In this document: positions 60,936 to 64,000 of the stretch, in pieces
Numbering within the stretch: the stretch's first letter is position 1
Layout of the letters: each line of letters starts with the position of its first letter
Assembly (NCBI GenBank): GCA_008360975.2
Contig: CM039193.1
Span: forward strand, 4,020,501 to 4,084,500
DNA: 64,000 nucleotides
Origin: Lichenostomus cassidix
Lineage: Eukaryota > Chordata > Aves > Passeriformes > Meliphagidae
Reading direction: 5' to 3'
Position numbers and translations under genes: made by a program
The notes under the pieces: model-generated
The model's database searches: none
What the model saw: the letters and a program-made list of their open reading frames with translations, nothing else
Told to the model about the DNA's origin: nothing

Positions 60936-62602
60936 GGAAGCTTCCCACTGACCCAGGTAGGTGCTGGACTGCAAGGTCCAGCCTTCCAGAAGATACATAG
61001 GCAGCTAGTTCAATCCAAAACCCGTGGAGTTACATATCTAAAATATTTTGTGTATTAGCCAAAAAAGCCTCACGCTCCATCAAAGCGCAAGATGTCAGAG
61101 AAAGGTTTTATTCACAAATCCTGCTCTCCAATGATCTATCAACAAAGCAGTTCTTCTGTAATATTCTAGCAATTTGGGCACAGGGAAGTGAGAACATTAT
61201 TTTAAGATCCTAGTTAAAGTAATGAATGAATCAATGAGCAGCATCCAGATTCCAATTGGAAATGCTCCTTAGTCCAGGGTGGAAGGAAAATCAAGGACAT
61301 GTGTTTGATAAGATACCTTTAGGAAAGGCACTGGCACGGGAGTCCCGTGGCACTGTATAATTGGCTACCTTCCAGGCAATTTTTTGACAGGGAGAATTTC
61401 TGCTTGGAGAAAAATGGCAATTTATGACATTGGACTGAAAGTGTTAAACTTCCTACCTAGGTATTTTAATTCTTGCTAAGCAACCGGAATCCTGAATAAG
61501 CAGCAATGAAGTCAGAAATGAAATAAACCTTTGTGAAATCCAGCCTTGGTTGTTTGAATTTCAAATACCTTCAGAGTTCAGGTAATGTGTGGATCGAGAA
61601 TTTTAGCTTGAGAGTCCATCTTTAGTTAAAACTCTCTTCTCCTCATCAATCTCATTCATTCATCAACATCCAGGTTAGCCTTTAAACATATGGCAGTCAA
61701 TGAATGCCACTCACAAACCTTAGGAAATAAGTATGCAAGCAACATCAGTTTAAAAATATGCAGCTAACTGCTGGAAGCTATTAAAACCCAAATAAACAAA
61801 AGAGATTATACTTCAAAGAAATGTCAACAGTTTTTCCTCTCCTAGAACAGAGCAGTTTTCTTTGCTTCTATCCCCAGCCACATCTGGAAAGTGCTTACTG
61901 CTTTACATATCTCTAACGATAAAATTAGTTTATTGATTTTTCAGAATTTCCTGATAGATTTATGCAATTTCCAAAACAAAGGTAAACTCACATCCCAGTT
62001 AAAAAAAACCTGGTGGTAACTACAAAGAATTCACAAAATCATAAAAACATAGAGCTATGCAAGGGAACAAAATCAGTCACTTGCTAAATAATACTGTACC
62101 TCTGTGACTACTGTTAGGGAGCAAGAAATTGCAATTTTAATTACTTCCTTCTGTATAAATGAAAAAAAATCTAAAAGCTAATTATGGCTGATGCAAAGTT
62201 GAAATGAATCTTCATTCCCAAAAAAAAGAGAAAGATTTTAAAATGAAATCTGCATATTTCATGGAAAGAATTAAAAAGGAAAAAGAATAATAAATCATGA
62301 CTACAGATTCAAAGAGCTATACAAAAATTAGATCTATTAAAGTGTCTGCAACTCTGTGTAACTGAAAATTTAGACTCTAATTTCCACGATAGCAAATTGT
62401 GTCATTTTAGGCAGTCCAAATGTTGGATTTTTAATTTGCTTAAAATTCCACATTTGTAGCAGCCAAAACCTTCAAAGACTGTTAATTTGATTTTGGTTTA
62501 CAATTAACTAAGCAGTAGCAACTTAACCTATACAGAAGACTGCCAAGAAAAACGATATCTTTGGTAAATTACCAAGGATCAAAATGTGGACAACAGATTT
62601 CT
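60936..62602. other. Non-coding stretch, no gene recognised
   Basis: AT-rich DNA with no gene. A 15-base dyad CACGGGA-G-TCCCGTG (61335-61349), flanked by two copies of GGCACTG, is the only notable site. Confidence 0.6.
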
Positions 62603-62625
62603 CCCCTCCCACCCCTCTACCCCCC
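62603..62625 (-). other. G-quadruplex motif (minus strand)
   Basis: C4-T-C3-A-C4-TCTA-C6 on the plus strand gives four G-runs with loops of 4, 1 and 1 on the minus strand. This compact, probably stable motif stands out in strongly AT-rich surroundings. Confidence 0.65.
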
Positions 62626-64000
62626 TGACTATTTTTAACTAACAATGATAGTTTTCATAGAGAAAAAGTATTTCATAGAAAGTATAATGACAAGGTGCAA
62701 ATTTTGCCAAACCATCCAGAATATCAGAAGTAGTGGTATATATTTAAAGGAGACACAAAATCCCCCCAAAACCCAAACAATTTGAGTATTAAACGTACAG
62801 TAAGTGCTCTGTAGTCAAATAAAAAGAAAATAAACTCTAAGAAGACTGCTGCAGAATGGGAAAAAGCAGGTCTAGTTTGTTTATTTATAAATTGGTAACA
62901 AGTAGATTCTTTCGCACTAACTAAACCAGACAGTAATTATAAACACAGATTGGTTAAATTCCCTGCACCCTATCAAAGGAAATGAGTTCCTCTCTTTTCC
63001 AAACATTGTCATTTGTTTATTGAGCCTCTTTTGGGCTTGATTTCATTAAAAACGATGTAAAGTCCACATCTGCAACCCCCAAAACAATGTTAACCTTGTT
63101 AAGCTGATCCAGAGTCCTCATTACAAAAAAATTTGCAGGCAACAGAACCGAGCATTTTAAAAGGGAGTCCTTGGAATACAGAGCAAAGAATTTGGATTAT
63201 TTTTGTTCCATTACAGAAAACTTATATTGCTATGCAATAGAACAGGAAGCAAACAGTAACCGCCTCAGTAGTTCTGGATAATTAGTTACCTAAATTCTCT
63301 GAGGTGAACAAAATGTACTTAGATGGCAGAACATTACTGCTTGTGTGCTGAAACAACAGAGTAATCTTAGTTAAAATGAAAATCACAAATACAGGAGGAA
63401 AAAAGTCATGCTTAAAATCATTAGTCTTTATCAGTAAAGTACAACCGAGTTCCCTATTAGAGTAACAGTTTTATTAAAAAGGGGATGATACTGCCTATAA
63501 TAGCTAGCCTCAGATATCAGATTTCAACAAACTTTAGCACTGTAGACACTATTAAAACATCATTATTAGAGTTGCCATGCTTGAATGATTTAAACTAAAG
63601 TGAATTTCACGTATTTGTTGGAAGACAGGAATAATAAATCCTGGAGCTCAAGCTGGTAAGACCTGACCTGGACTTTGCAGACGAAAAGTTAAGAAGTTTT
63701 GTCCTGAGCATTGCTGGGAGTGGGGTAAGTGAAACTCAGTCCTGTGCCTGCTGGTGGTGAAATCCTGCTGGAAGAGCTGGAATGGGGCTGAGGAGGTTTG
63801 GTGTGCAGGAATCCCTAAACTCTGGTGACAAACATTGCCCCACATGCCAGTGAAGTGCTAGGGAGATGATGTGTGTTCCTCGTGCCCAAAGCAAGAGAGC
63901 ACAGTGGGAATTACCCCTTTTGGGGCAGATCCCTCTGTCCCCAGGGGTTGGGTGTCATGGCTGTAGTGTCCTAAGGTGTTCCTGTGATTAAGGCTTGTTC
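62626..64000. other. Non-coding stretch, no gene recognised
   Basis: AT-rich up to about 63600, then GC rises to the window end, where a 65-codon ORF (63648-63845, minus) has no recognised motif. No gene or repeat identified. Confidence 0.6.

Noticed and set aside
1..64000. Endogenous retrovirus, CRISPR array, operon or tRNA gene
   Set aside because: I looked for LTR pairs, gag/pol-like motifs, regularly spaced repeats with spacers and tRNA A/B boxes, and found none convincing by eye. A tRNA and LTR search program should confirm this.

Overview
The window looks like vertebrate nuclear DNA, most likely from a bird and plausibly a songbird. The main evidence is two CR1-type LINE fragments. One (33864-34222, minus strand) carries the avian-style 3' tail and a reverse-transcriptase stretch with the FADD active-site motif. 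The other (36826-36979, plus strand) is a typical 5'-truncated CR1 3' end. Few young repeats, AT-rich sequence (GC around 40% by eye) and scarce CpG also fit a bird autosome. There are no bacterial-style genes, operons, ribosome-binding sites or CRISPR arrays. Species and chromosome cannot be determined from the sequence.

I recognise no protein-coding exon, tRNA, rRNA, snRNA or microRNA. The open reading frames are short and look like chance. The longest, 253 codons on the minus strand at 56960-57721, matches no family I know. The window reads as intergenic or deep intronic DNA. Several AT-rich stretches dense in homeodomain, POU and E-box-like motifs look like conserved non-coding or enhancer DNA. 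The clearest is about 20.95-22.08 kb; weaker ones lie near 11.6-11.9, 15.5-16.1, 35.6-35.95 and 59.3-59.6 kb.

Layout: 1-8 kb plain sequence with a decayed palindromic repeat at 4.6 kb; 8.0 kb a second palindromic repeat, then an AT-rich tract (8570-8745); 8.7-20.9 kb mostly featureless with two candidate conserved blocks; 20.95-22.08 kb the best candidate regulatory block; 22.7 kb a five-copy minisatellite of about 41 bp; 23.1 kb a palindromic repeat with the same 22+6+22 architecture as the one at 8.0 kb; 25 kb two G-quadruplex motifs; 30-31 kb a cluster of CpGs in otherwise CpG-poor DNA; 33.7-37 kb a 14-bp perfect hairpin, the rearranged CR1, a palindromic repeat, an inverted octamer pair and the second CR1; 37-48 kb little recognisable apart from a G-quadruplex motif and another palindromic remnant; 48.76 kb a five-copy 20-bp minisatellite; 54-55 kb TTAATTAA-type and TA-rich clusters; 57 kb the long unrecognised ORF, whose stop codon overlaps a poly(A) hexamer; 60.5-60.9 kb palindromic remnants beside a MIR-like SINE; 60.9-64 kb AT-rich DNA with a minus-strand G-quadruplex motif.

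The most distinctive theme is a scatter of very old palindromic repeats with cores such as CTCCCATT/AATGGGAG, CTGGTGTAA/TTACACCAG and AGGCACCT. They appear to be fossils of short inverted-repeat elements shared among sauropsids. I found no convincing new biological system; the items in Part 2 are leads of modest strength.
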